64,000 bases of DNA from Candidatus Obscuribacter sp. (lineage in GTDB: Bacteria; Cyanobacteriota; Vampirovibrionia; Obscuribacterales; Obscuribacteraceae): NCBI GenBank assembly GCA_016718315.1, contig JADKDV010000004.1, positions 434,001 to 498,000 on the forward strand. The letters are read 5' to 3'. Shown here in pieces: positions 26,612-35,024 of the stretch. How positions within the stretch are numbered: position 1 is the stretch's first letter; each line of letters starts with the position of its first letter. Below the pieces are notes generated by a model. That model saw only the letters and a program-made list of their open reading frames with translations, made no database searches and was not told the origin of the DNA. A program made the translations under genes and the position numbers.

Positions 26612-28072
26612 CTACTCGATCATGCGACCAGTAGGCTTGGGCATAGCCAGGCTGGCTGCGGCTCCGAGCAAAAAGATCAAGGCAACAGTGGAAGCAGCCA
26701 TGGCATAGGAGCCACCAAAGACCGAGATCAGCACACCGCTGCCGAGAGCGGCTCCGGCCGCCCAGAGGCGACCCATGTTATAGGTGACACCAAAGGCGGT
26801 GCTGCGGATGCGGGTGTTGTATAGCTCGGGGATGTAGGACCAGAGCAGGACAAAGGGCAGGTGTGCAAAGAAGCCTACGCCCAGGATGCAAGGGAAGATC
26901 CACTGGCTGTAGCTTTTGAAGGACATAAACATGCCGACTGTAAAGACGAAGGCCAGTACAAATGTGCTGCTCATGCATTTTTTGTAGCCAAATTTGGAAA
27001 TCAAAAATCCGCCCATGACACCCGATAGGATCATGCCCAGGTCTTTGCAGAGCATAGTGTGGCTGCGGGCTTCGACTGCCATTGTGCCGGTGATTTGGTT
27101 GATCCAGGCTGGTATCCAGGCTAGTACTGCCCACCAGCAGATGATGGCGGAGCTAGTGAGAGTACCAACGATGAGAGTTTTGGCAAAGTTTTCTTTGTCG
27201 AGCAAGGCTTTAAATGGGTTGGATAACTGCAATCTATCAGCATCAGTGCGTTCTGATTCTAATTTGGCTGCGGCTTTCTCGCGCTTCTCTTGCTCCTCAT
27301 GGAAGTGATCTGAGTCTTTGAGTTTGAGACGCATGTAGACTGTCAAAAATGCAGGGACAACGCCCACCAGGAAGAGCATACGCCAGTCGCCTTTGAGGGC
27401 GATGTTGAGCCAGTCTGTGATGATATAGCCGACGCCCAGAGAGGTTGCCAGAGCGCTGAGCGCATAGACTCTGGTCTTTTTGGGCCAGCACTCAGAGAGC
27501 AGTACTGCTCCGATACCCATCTCGCCGCCGATGCCTGCACCCACAAGCAGTCGACATAGACCGAGCTGCCACCAGTTATCTACAACGGCACAAAGCCCGG
27601 TAAAGAGAGCATAAAGCAAGATGGTGATAGTGAGTGTTTTGGCTCGACCAATGCGGTCAGCGAGCCAGCCAAAAAAGACAGCACCGATGGCCCAGCCGAC
27701 CATAAACATGGCGACAATATAGGAGCCAAACTGTCCGGCAATAACATGGGATTTGGTGTGTAAAAGCTCGCAAAGACAGGGATAGAGCACAATGGCAAAA
27801 ATGGAGCTATCCATGCCATCAAAGACTCCACCGAGCCAAGTTGCGGCAAATGCGTGCCAGGGATTAACGCCAGGTTTTTTTTGAATCATCTCTGGGTGTA
27901 CAGCTGGAGCCGCTTCTGGTGCAAGACTTGCGAGAGAATAAAATGTGCCGCTAGATAATGGTGAAAATTCTACAGCGGAGGAATCAAACGAACCACCGGT
28001 GAAAGCACTAGTAGTGGATGTGTCTGACGAAAACGAAGAAGCCTCTTCTTCGCGTGTTATGACAGTATTCAT
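26612..28072 (-). CDS. MFS transporter, sugar/organic-anion type
   Basis: A 12-helix major facilitator with the A-like loop motif GWLADRIGRAKT between helices 2 and 3 and a central loop of ~50 charged residues (HEEQEKREKAAAKLE). The opening LGGVFDGMDSSIFA, the GAGIGGEMGIGAVL region and YIPELYNTRIRST place it in the metabolite/H+ symporter branch that includes sialic-acid-like and aromatic-acid transporters; the substrate cannot be told. The first ~70 residues are Ser/Thr-rich and cytosolic, longer than usual. A close paralogue is at 54.4 kb. First gene of a likely MFS-kinase transcript. Confidence 0.88.
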   Translation of the reverse strand: MNTVITREEEASSFSSDTSTTSAFTGGSFDSSAVEFSPLSSGTFYSLASLAPEAAPAVHPEMIQKKPGVNPWHAFAATWLGGVFDGMDSSIFAIVLYPCLCELLHTKSHVIAGQFGSYIVAMFMVGWAIGAVFFGWLADRIGRAKTLTITILLYALFTGLCAVVDNWWQLGLCRLLVGAGIGGEMGIGAVLLSECWPKKTRVYALSALATSLGVGYIITDWLNIALKGDWRMLFLVGVVPAFLTVYMRLKLKDSDHFHEEQEKREKAAAKLESERTDADRLQLSNPFKALLDKENFAKTLIVGTLTSSAIICWWAVLAWIPAWINQITGTMAVEARSHTMLCKDLGMILSGVMGGFLISKFGYKKCMSSTFVLAFVFTVGMFMSFKSYSQWIFPCILGVGFFAHLPFVLLWSYIPELYNTRIRSTAFGVTYNMGRLWAAGAALGSGVLISVFGGSYAMAASTVALIFLLGAAASLAMPKPTGRMIE

Positions 28073-28232
28073 TGCGCTCCCGACTGAGTGGAGGAGTGAT
28101 TCTGGGATTCCTGTTGTTAGCCCTTGGGCTGCAAGCTTGCAATGATATGCAAATCAGGCACAAAGTACCTTAATTCGCCTGGAAATCGAGCCTTTGTGAG
28201 AGGGCTTTCATCTGGTGTCCGGTTTTAATCGC

Positions 28233-28478
28233 TTATTGAGCTTGTGGACCCAGCCTTAAAACAATCATTTCGGCGTCGCTTACCGCTTCGATTTGCCCTT
28301 GTTGTACAGCCATAGGTGTGTGTATCAAGCTACCTGTTGCCCAGACTGCTTCTGGCGTGCGTAGAGTGCCTTTGATGACGACGTAGTATTCGTCTAATAC
28401 CTGGGTGTGAGGTGCAATAGTGTCGCCTTTTTTGAGATGGAGGCGTGTCACTGAGCCCTCACCAAAAGCCGCTGTCAA
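28233..28478 (-). CDS. small cupin-domain protein
   Basis: An 81-residue single-domain cupin: TRLHLKKGDTIAPHTQVLDEYYVVIKG matches cupin motif 1 in a reduced form (one His, then Glu-Tyr), and the second motif region (GSLIHTPMAVQQGQIEA) has few metal ligands. Metal binding is therefore doubtful. The TTG start is uncertain; the open frame reaches about 13 codons further upstream with GAGG near it, but no better start codon. It lies 56 bases downstream of the GNAT gene and is probably co-transcribed with it. Confidence 0.6.
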   Translation of the reverse strand: MTAAFGEGSVTRLHLKKGDTIAPHTQVLDEYYVVIKGTLRTPEAVWATGSLIHTPMAVQQGQIEAVSDAEMIVLRLGPQAQ

Positions 28479-28534
28479 AACAGTACTTGCCTCTTCGGGA
28501 GCTGCTTTTTACGGCTTCGGCAACGAGTTGCTTA

Positions 28535-29086
28535 TTACGATAGTCTTTTTTTGTTTGCTTCCTGATCTTCTCGCGCTGTGCCAAAGAGCAGAGTGTCGCG
28601 CCAGCTGCCGCGCATCTCCAGGTGTTTTTTGAGGTAGCCTTCCAGCTTCATGCCTGTTTTTTGCAAGACTTTTGCTGAGCCAAAATTGTATGGGTCGCAA
28701 GTGGCGCTTATCTTGTGTAGACCTAGATCTTCAAAGCCAAATTTCATGATTGCTTCGGCTGCCTCTGAGGCGATGCCTTTGCCCCAGGTGCTTTTGTCGT
28801 AGCAATAGCCGATTTCGCCTAGCTTGCCACCAGGCTTGGACAATCTCAAACTAATTGAGCCCACGAGCCTGCCCTCGTAGTCCACGGCAAAGTCGTAAGT
28901 AGTCTTTTGATCCACGCTTTGATTGGCGATGCAATTAGACAAAAAATCTCTTGTCTGTTCTTCGCTGTTAGGTCCCCACTGCATAAAGCGCACGACTTCG
29001 GGATCTTGGGAATACTGATGGACTGCCTCAAAATCGCTCTGGCGATGAGGGCGCAAAGTTATGCGTGTGGCTGTGATGCTAGTCAA
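28535..29086 (-). CDS. GNAT acetyltransferase, RimJ/RimL type
   Basis: A 183-residue GNAT enzyme of the ribosomal-protein-N-acetyltransferase-like group: ITLRPHRQSDFEAVHQYSQDPEV at the N terminus, RLVGSISLRL, the acetyl-CoA loop region YCYDKSTWGKGIASEA (reduced Q/RxxGxG/A form WGKGIA), and the characteristic NFGSAKVLQKTGMKLEGYL ending with RDTLLFG. Many proteins of this type acetylate small molecules or free amines rather than ribosomal proteins. Probably the first gene of a two-gene unit with the cupin. Confidence 0.85.
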   Translation of the reverse strand: MTSITATRITLRPHRQSDFEAVHQYSQDPEVVRFMQWGPNSEEQTRDFLSNCIANQSVDQKTTYDFAVDYEGRLVGSISLRLSKPGGKLGEIGYCYDKSTWGKGIASEAAEAIMKFGFEDLGLHKISATCDPYNFGSAKVLQKTGMKLEGYLKKHLEMRGSWRDTLLFGTAREDQEANKKRLS

Positions 29087-29582
29087 GACGCGTCATCCAA
29101 ATCTGATTGGCTAATTTTAGCCCCCTTGAAATCATTTGAGATTTTATTGACTCTAATGTGATCGACTAAGTATCTACCGTGTACCCATGTCATTTACGAG
29201 GGCGCTGAGATAGCTTGGCTAGCCAAGAGGGTTGCGCTAAAAAGAATCAGTTGACTGCCAAGTGGTAGCACAGCTGGCCTATTGCCTCTCAATTGAAGCC
29301 AGTTAGCTAGCTGGTTTGAGCGTGTGATGTCGCTGCTTTACCAAATTGTGCAGCTTTATTTTTACTCTCTTGGCTTCTTTGATGTCTTTTGATTTCTTTC
29401 TATCTTGACCGTTAAGTTTAAGTGTTTCTTTTATTTCCATCCTCATAACCCACAGGCAATCAACACCTTTAGTCCTCAGGCTTTAGTGCAATTTTAGCGA
29501 GCAACAGTTGTTGCTTGTCTTGATGTAGTCCGGGTCTGGTGGCATTTGCCTGCCGCTCACTGTCTTTATGGGAGTGTAATTT
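29087..29582. other. ~500-base intergenic region with two palindromes
   Basis: No convincing reading frame. It lies between divergent GNAT and FMN-reductase genes, so it should hold both promoters. A perfect 14-bp palindrome CTTGGCTAGCCAAG is at 29214-29227, and a near palindrome CCAGTTAGCTAGCTGG (one mismatched pair) at 29299-29314. Both centre on a TAGC-containing core and could be regulator sites. Long T-rich stretches follow (29340-29430). Confidence 0.5.
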
Positions 29583-30110
29583 ATGACGTATCTCGTCATC
29601 AGTAGCAGCCTCAATCCAAAGAGCAAGAGTTACCTGCTCGCGCGCGCCGCTTACGACAAGCTCATTGCTAGCAATGTCCAGGTGGATTTTTTAGACCTGC
29701 GCAAAATCAAACTGCCTCAGTGCGATGGTGCGCGCTATGGTGACAACAAAAATGTGCAAAGAGTGGCAAAGCGTATCGCGGCTGCTCAGTGCATTATCTT
29801 TGCTGTGCCAATTTATAACTTTGGTGTTGCCAGTGCTGCCAAAAATTTGATTGAGCTGACCGGCGACGCGTGGCGTGACAAGACCGTTGGGTTTTTGTGC
29901 GCTGCTGGTGGCAAGTCGGGCTTTATGTCAGTCATGGCACTGGCTAATAGCCTCATGCTCGATTGCCGCTGCCTGGTCATTCCACGGTTTGTTTATGCCG
30001 ATGCCTCGGCTTTTAGCGCTGACATGCTCAGCGAGCAAAAAATTGTCGATCGCATAGGTGACCTTGTCGGCTATGCACGCAAGCTCACTGAGGCGATGCA
30101 CAACCACTAA
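29583..30110 (+). CDS. NADPH-dependent FMN reductase family protein
   Basis: A flavodoxin-fold flavin reductase of 175 residues: the FMN phosphate loop ISSSLNPKSKSYLLA, CIIFAVPIYNFGVASAAKNLIEL (loop 2 and following helix) and GFLCAAGGKSGFM. Such enzymes bind FMN as dimers and use NAD(P)H to reduce flavins, quinones, azo dyes or metal ions; the physiological substrate is unknown. The ATG has GGGAG 9 bases upstream. A membrane protein gene follows after ~70 bases. Confidence 0.88.
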   Translation: MTYLVISSSLNPKSKSYLLARAAYDKLIASNVQVDFLDLRKIKLPQCDGARYGDNKNVQRVAKRIAAAQCIIFAVPIYNFGVASAAKNLIELTGDAWRDKTVGFLCAAGGKSGFMSVMALANSLMLDCRCLVIPRFVYADASAFSADMLSEQKIVDRIGDLVGYARKLTEAMHNH

Positions 30111-30180
30111 GTTTTTCCAAAACCCAATGGCGCGCAAAGCCAGATTTTGGCTTTTAGTTGCGCCAATAAGAGGTGACACA

Positions 30181-30859
30181 ATGGATTTCAAGTTTAAGGT
30201 CAAGACGCCGCACCGGCGTCCCTGGAGCCACCTGCTCAAGATGTATGGCTATTTCTTGCTGGGCTCCCTCATCTGCATGATTCTCGGTATGGGTGCCAGT
30301 CTCAGCACGCTCTCCGATATCTTTGCTGCTGCTGCCATCACTGCGGCTCTGTCGCTTGTGGGTGGTATTTTCGTCACCGCTTCTGTGCGTGCACTCTTTG
30401 GTCTGACTCAGACTGGACGGCTTGTGCAGTACGCTGGCTTTTGGCTGGCAACACTGGGCGCGCTGCAGTTGACGGACTATTTTGTGCCGGTTTACCTGCT
30501 TGTGGGTGGCACGGTCGCTGCTTTTGTGATTGTGCTGTTTAGCTTTGCCGGTGCTATCACCTTTGGTGAAGTACCCGTCAAAGGTCGTGGCTGGCTGCCA
30601 GTGCGGCGCAAGTCGGGTGTTGCGTCTGGCGCTGAAATGGGCGTCGATGCTGGCTCTCCAGGCGGTGTCGGCATGGCTGCACCGGTGCGGGCTCTAGCGC
30701 CAGGATATTGCCAAAGCCGCTGTGCCCAGCTCTCCCTCGGACAATGCACAGCCAGGTGAGTTAGACAGTGTTGGTGATGAGAGCGCCGGCGCTGAAAGCA
30801 CTGGTGCCAATGCCTCCGGTGAAAACAAAACCGATAGCAAGAACACCGACGGCAAGTAA
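30181..30859 (+). CDS. small membrane protein with polar C-terminal tail (frameshifted)
   Basis: The ATG at 30181 has GAGGTG 5-6 bases upstream; reading further back only runs through the previous gene. The basic N terminus is followed by about four hydrophobic helices (YFLLGSLICMILGMG, AAAITAALSLVGGIF, LATLGALQLTDYFV, YLLVGGTVAAFVIVLF). The first frame ends at 30759 with an unlikely Cys/Arg/Gln-rich tail. One base on, another frame reads DIAKAAVPSSPSDNAQPGE and a Ser/Gly/Glu/Asp-rich tail to a stop at 30857-30859. Removing one base near 30690-30706 gives a 225-residue protein. Function unknown. It ends before a good terminator. Confidence 0.65.
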
Positions 30860-30907
30860 CCATAGTGGGTCTCAATTGACTTAGAGTCAAAGGCTCACTG
30901 AATTGAC

Positions 30908-30949
30908 TGAGAGGGTCTGGCACTTGTTGCCCGATCCTCTCATCTTTTT
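30908..30949 (+). terminator. intrinsic terminator
   Basis: TGAGAGG (30908-30914) pairs with CCTCTCA (30936-30942), with further inner pairing (GGCA/TGCC), followed by C and a T5 run at 30945-30949. It ends the FMN-reductase/membrane-protein transcript and separates it from the secretion locus. Confidence 0.75.
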
Positions 30950-31184
30950 CAGGTTCTCGGAGGTGGGTTTTTGTTGTCGCTTTGCTTTTGTTATCGCTGT
31001 GCTATTGGTTGGACGCCTTTGTCTACGTTGCGTCAATTTGCCAAAGTGACAGGCGGGCAAATAACCAGGATATTAATAGACAAGTGTTTTGTTTGGCGGT
31101 GTTGTCCAGAATTTTGGAGTCAGGGGTATATACAAAAACACCGCTGTTCAATTGAGCCAATCTTTTTGCTTTTGGAGCATTACT

Positions 31185-31483
31185 ATGAGCGACCAATCAC
31201 ATAGCCTCAATGAGCGTCAAGCAGACCGGGTAGAGTCAACCCAAAAACAAGACGCGCCATCCGATACCTTGATGCCTTCTATTGATGACTATCGCAATTT
31301 TAATAAGGCAGGCAGTCGCGGGGCGAGGGGGCCCGCGCCCGGCAACTTTTGGGTGGTAATAATCTGAGGTTTGCTCAAAGTCCGTCGGGAGAGGTCTGGA
31401 TGGGCAGTCGCGATAAGCGTAGTGACCCTTATCACCTCAGCGCCCGGGGTCAGAGGGATCTCCTGCTATCGCCCGGTTACTAA
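31185..31483 (+). CDS. small soluble protein upstream of the secretion genes, frameshifted; candidate substrate
   Basis: The ATG has GGAG 8 bases upstream. The frame reads a polar N-terminal part (MSDQSHSLNERQADRVES, then SIDDYRNFNKAGSRGARG). It breaks within a G-rich stretch (31318-31340) and would otherwise stop soon after at 31367. One base over, the frame continues QLLGGNNLRFAQSPSGEVW, GSRDKRSDPYHLSARGQRD and ends SPGY at a stop at 31481-31483. Adding one G gives an uninterrupted 99-residue protein. LLGG followed by a ~40-residue tail recalls a double-glycine leader junction, although the 50-residue part before it is longer than usual. No similarity recognised. Its position before ABC, HlyD and TolC genes makes it a candidate exported product, an inference only. 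Confidence 0.5.
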
Positions 31484-31581
31484 ACAAATAGTTTGGCTCT
31501 TGTATTAATGCTTTTGACCCTGGCGGTTTGCCAGAAGGTGAAAATTTGCTATGCGCCTGATTTGCAGGTATGCGCATATAG

Positions 31582-31597
31582 AAGTATGCAAATACTT
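31582..31597. promoter_or_regulatory. palindrome upstream of the ABC transporter gene
   Basis: AAGTAT-GCAA-ATACTT is a perfect 6-bp inverted repeat with a 4-base spacer, about 80 bases before the transporter start, with further GCAAAT repeats beside it. It may be an operator. The neighbouring ArsR-type gene has a TATGC/GCATA palindrome in its own leader. Confidence 0.4.
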
Positions 31598-31675
31598 GCA
31601 AATGTGAATAGGTTGTGATAACTTTTTGGTATGTGGACTTGAGTGGTCTTAAATCTTTGACTAGTTATTGCGCAG

Positions 31676-33572
31676 GTGTATGTGCCTACGGCAGCGGAAC
31701 ACGTAGATAATTGGAATTCGGACTGGGCTGGTGGGCAACCCAATTCGAATTCTGAGCCACAGGGTAGCGGCGGCGACGAGCATGCGGTGCATTTTACGCA
31801 TCCTTCGCCCCTGGAGCGTCTGTGGTACATGCTGGTGCAGGACCGGCGGGATTTGTTGGTGCTGGTGGCCTATACACTGGTATCTGGTTTTTTGTCTCTG
31901 GCTGTGCCTCTTGCGGCTCAAGCTCTGGTTAACACAATCGCCGCTGGCATCTTTTTTGCAGCCTCTCATTGTGCTGTCATTGCTTGTACTTGTCGGTCTT
32001 ATATTTGGCAGTGTTTTGCGCATGCTCAAACTATGTCTGGTCGAAAACTTAGAACAGCGCATTTTTGCCCGTATTTCTCTAATTTTGAGTGAGCGTATTC
32101 CTGAGATTAAAGCGGCGGCTTTGACCAATGAATACATGCCCGAGTTGATCAATCGGTTTTTTGATGTAGTGACTGTGCAAAAGTCCTGGGGCAAACTCCT
32201 GCTAGAAGGTCCAACAGCGTTATTGCAAGTTTTGGTTGGTCTTTTGCTTATGGCTTTTTATAGTCCATTTCTGCTTGCATTTGATCTTTTGATAATAGTC
32301 TTTATTTGTTTTGCCACTGGTGTTCTAGGTATCGGCGGGTTGACCACTAGCATTCGTGAGTCTGCCCATAAATATCGTCTTGCCGAATGGTTGGAGGACA
32401 TGGGGCGCTGCCAGACCAGTTTAAAAACAAATGGCACCTCTGACTATTTGATGCGTCGCACCGATGATCTCGTTTACCGTTATCTCGGAGCAAGACGCTC
32501 GCATTTTTCTGTACTCTTCAGGCAGGCACTTGGTACTTATCTATTTCAGGCATTGGCTAGTGCCGGCATACTGGCTGTCGGTGGGTGGCTGGTGATCAAT
32601 CGGCAATTGACCCTGGGTCAGCTGGTAGCAGCTGAGATTGTTGTTTTGACTGTGCTCTCTGCACTAGAAAAGCTAATTAGAAACTGTGACACCTTTTATG
32701 ATCTTTTGACAGGGTTGCATAAAGTAGGACATCTCTCAAGCTTGCCTCTAGAGCGCGACAACGGTGTCGATTTGCCACTTTTAGAGCAAGGTTTGAGCAT
32801 CAGTTGTAAGGGCATCAGGTTTAGCTACGGACCTACTAAGGAGATTTTGGCTGGTCTCGATCTGCATTTGCAAGAGGGCGAAAGAGCCAGTCTGGTGGGG
32901 GCAAGTGGAGCGGGTAAGTCTACTCTAGCAGCGATACTTTGTGGTTTGCATGATGCCACAAATGGTGCTGTGGAAATTGGTGGATTTGATATCCGAGATT
33001 TGCGCTTAAAGAGTTTGAGGCGCAGTGTTGGCCTCGTTGGCGACAGCAACGAAATTTTTGAAGGCACACTAGAGGACAATGTTAGCCTGGGCCGCTCCTT
33101 TGTCTCACATCAAGATGTGCGCTGGGCTCTAGAAGTGGCTCAATTTGGTGATGATCTGGCCACGATGCCGGCTGGTCTGGGTACCATGCTCATCAGTGGC
33201 GGGCGCAATCTATCGAGAGGGCAGGTGCAGCGACTTTTGATTGCGCGGGCAATTGTCGGTAGACCAAGGCTTTTGATTTTGGATGAGTCATTTAACGGTA
33301 TCGATGAGCGCACCAAACTCAAGATTATAGATGCTCTGTTTGCACCTGATAAATACTGGACTGTCCTTGATATTTCGCACGATGCTGAAGTAGTAATGCG
33401 CTCCAGTAAAGTCTATGTACTATCTCGCGGCACCATTGTCGAATCAGATACTCCAGCTGATCTTTCGTGGCGCAATCAAAGTGAGTTTTCTACACTCTTT
33501 CCCGATTTGGCCAAGCAAATTAGATCCTTTGAGCGGCGTAAAACGGACCGTGGCGGGGGTAAGGCACCTTGA
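31676..33572 (+). CDS. type I secretion ABC transporter, membrane and ATPase domains (frameshifted)
   Basis: Two frames join at a T6 run (31952-31957); removing one T gives 631 residues. The N-terminal ~45 residues are polar with no C39 peptidase domain. Then come membrane helices (LVLVAYTLVSGFLSLAVPLA, LIVLSLLVLVGLIFG and others) and a standard ATPase: Walker A GASGAGKST, signature LSRGQ (for LSGGQ), Walker B LLILDES and the H-loop ISHDAE. The helices plus a single ATPase indicate a homodimeric half-transporter, as in HlyB-like exporters. Start GTG at 31676 lacks a clear ribosome-binding site. The stop overlaps the start of the HlyD-type gene (TTGA). With the next two genes it forms a tripartite secretion system. 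The shifted signature residue is tolerated in some ABC proteins. Confidence 0.85.
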
Positions 33573-35017
33573 GTAGTGACTTTGATCTTGCTAAACGGTC
33601 CTTGGGGACAAAAAACGAGACTCTGGCAGGACCTGACGGGACTATATTGCATGCTGGCTATCGATCTATGGAGTCGGTCAAATCTCCCGCCGGGTATTTT
33701 CGAGTCGCCATTGTCCTGGCGTTTTTTATAGTTGTCATTGCCTGTGTCCTGGCTTTTGTGCCATGGCAGCAGTCTGTCTCAGGCATTGGCAAGGTCATAA
33801 TTGTTTCTCCCATGGAGCGTCCGCAAAATATAGAGGCGCCGATACCAGCCAGGCTAGCTCGTTTGCATGTACGTGACGGGCAAACTGTGCAAAAAGGACA
33901 GTTGATTGCCGAGCTTGTTGACCTCGATCCAAAATTTTTGGATACGATGCAAAGTAAACGTCTTGATGCTCAGCGCAAAGCTCTTGATGCACGCAGAGCG
34001 GCAGCAGAAGCCCGTTACAAGGCGCTGCAAAGACAGATTGATAGCCTCAAAAAGTCTCAGGGAATTGCCCTGCCCTCTGCCAGAGAACGCACACATCAGG
34101 CGCATGACCGTATCATGGCGGCAGAGCAAGCAATAGAGGCTGCTAAACAAAACAAACGCACCACTGAGGTCAATCTTGCCAGGCTGCAAGAGTTGCACGA
34201 CAAAGGTGTGAGATCTAAGCGCGATCTTGAGCTAGCTGAGTTGGAGCACGCAAGAGCGTTGACCGATTTGGAGAGAGCTTTTGCTGCACTGGATATCGCT
34301 AACCGTGATGAGACACTGGCTAACTACGATCAAGCAAAAGTTTTGGCTGATACCAATGCCACTATGAGTAGTATCGAGGCTGCGATTTCGTCTGCTCATG
34401 AGACTATTGAGACCACTCGCGCTGAGATATGCAAGCTCGATGTGGATATGCAAAACGTCAAACATCGCAGTGAGCAGCGCAGAGTTTTAGCGCCGTGTGA
34501 GGGCAAAATAGTAAGACTAATGTGTGTTGGTGCGGGAGAGACAGTGGATGCAGGTACTGTCCTGGCTGTTATTGCGCCTGATACGCAGGATATCGCAGCT
34601 GAGCTTACAGTCAGTGATAATGATGCTCCGCTGGTATCAGTCGGGCGTCCGGTGCGGCTGCAATTTGCCGGCTGGCCTGCTCTGCAATTTGCTGGTTGGC
34701 CGTCTATCGCAGTAGGCACATTTGGTGGACGGGTAGCTGTGATTGATGCTGTCGATGACGGTCGCAGCAGTTATCGTGTCATCGTCAAGCCTGATTTGGA
34801 AGCCATTGCTGCTGGACGGGATGAGGCTTGGCCCGGTACGCAGCATCTCCGTCCGGGCGCTGAAGCCAGTGGCTGGATCATGCTTGAGACCGTACCACTG
34901 GGCTTTGAGCTCTGGCGTCAATTTAATGCCTTCCCGCCAACAGTCCAGCCTGAAGGGCTGGGTCTGACAAAAAGCCCAGATATCGGTAAGTCAGAGAGTA
35001 AGCGTAAATCAAAGTAG
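33569..35017 (+). CDS. HlyD-family periplasmic adaptor (membrane fusion protein)
   Basis: A short cytosolic N terminus, one membrane helix (VAIVLAFFIVVIACVLAFV), a biotinyl-lipoyl half-motif (IPARLARLHVRDGQTVQKGQ), a long alpha-helical hairpin of ~180 residues rich in A, E, K and R, the second half-motif (VLAPCEGKIVRL) and beta-barrel segments including LQFAGWPALQFAGWPS. This layout is that of type I secretion adaptors linking the ABC exporter to TolC. The TTG start overlaps the ABC stop, with a GGGGGTAAGG ribosome-binding site. Length (482) is normal. The adaptor should decide docking with the outer-membrane protein encoded next. Confidence 0.92.
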   Translation: MSSDFDLAKRSLGTKNETLAGPDGTILHAGYRSMESVKSPAGYFRVAIVLAFFIVVIACVLAFVPWQQSVSGIGKVIIVSPMERPQNIEAPIPARLARLHVRDGQTVQKGQLIAELVDLDPKFLDTMQSKRLDAQRKALDARRAAAEARYKALQRQIDSLKKSQGIALPSARERTHQAHDRIMAAEQAIEAAKQNKRTTEVNLARLQELHDKGVRSKRDLELAELEHARALTDLERAFAALDIANRDETLANYDQAKVLADTNATMSSIEAAISSAHETIETTRAEICKLDVDMQNVKHRSEQRRVLAPCEGKIVRLMCVGAGETVDAGTVLAVIAPDTQDIAAELTVSDNDAPLVSVGRPVRLQFAGWPALQFAGWPSIAVGTFGGRVAVIDAVDDGRSSYRVIVKPDLEAIAAGRDEAWPGTQHLRPGAEASGWIMLETVPLGFELWRQFNAFPPTVQPEGLGLTKSPDIGKSESKRKSK

Positions 35018-35024
35018 GTTGATT

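Noticed and set aside
30971..31204. Cys/Trp-rich reading frame before the secretion genes
   Set aside because: Composition is not coding-like, there is no ribosome-binding site, and it overlaps the better supported small gene.
34655..34720. Direct repeat LQFAGWPALQFAGWPS in the HlyD-type protein
   Set aside because: Looks like a new 24-base tandem duplication, but as I recall two such GWP blocks are normal in this branch of adaptor proteins and the DNA copies differ at third positions, so it is an old family feature.
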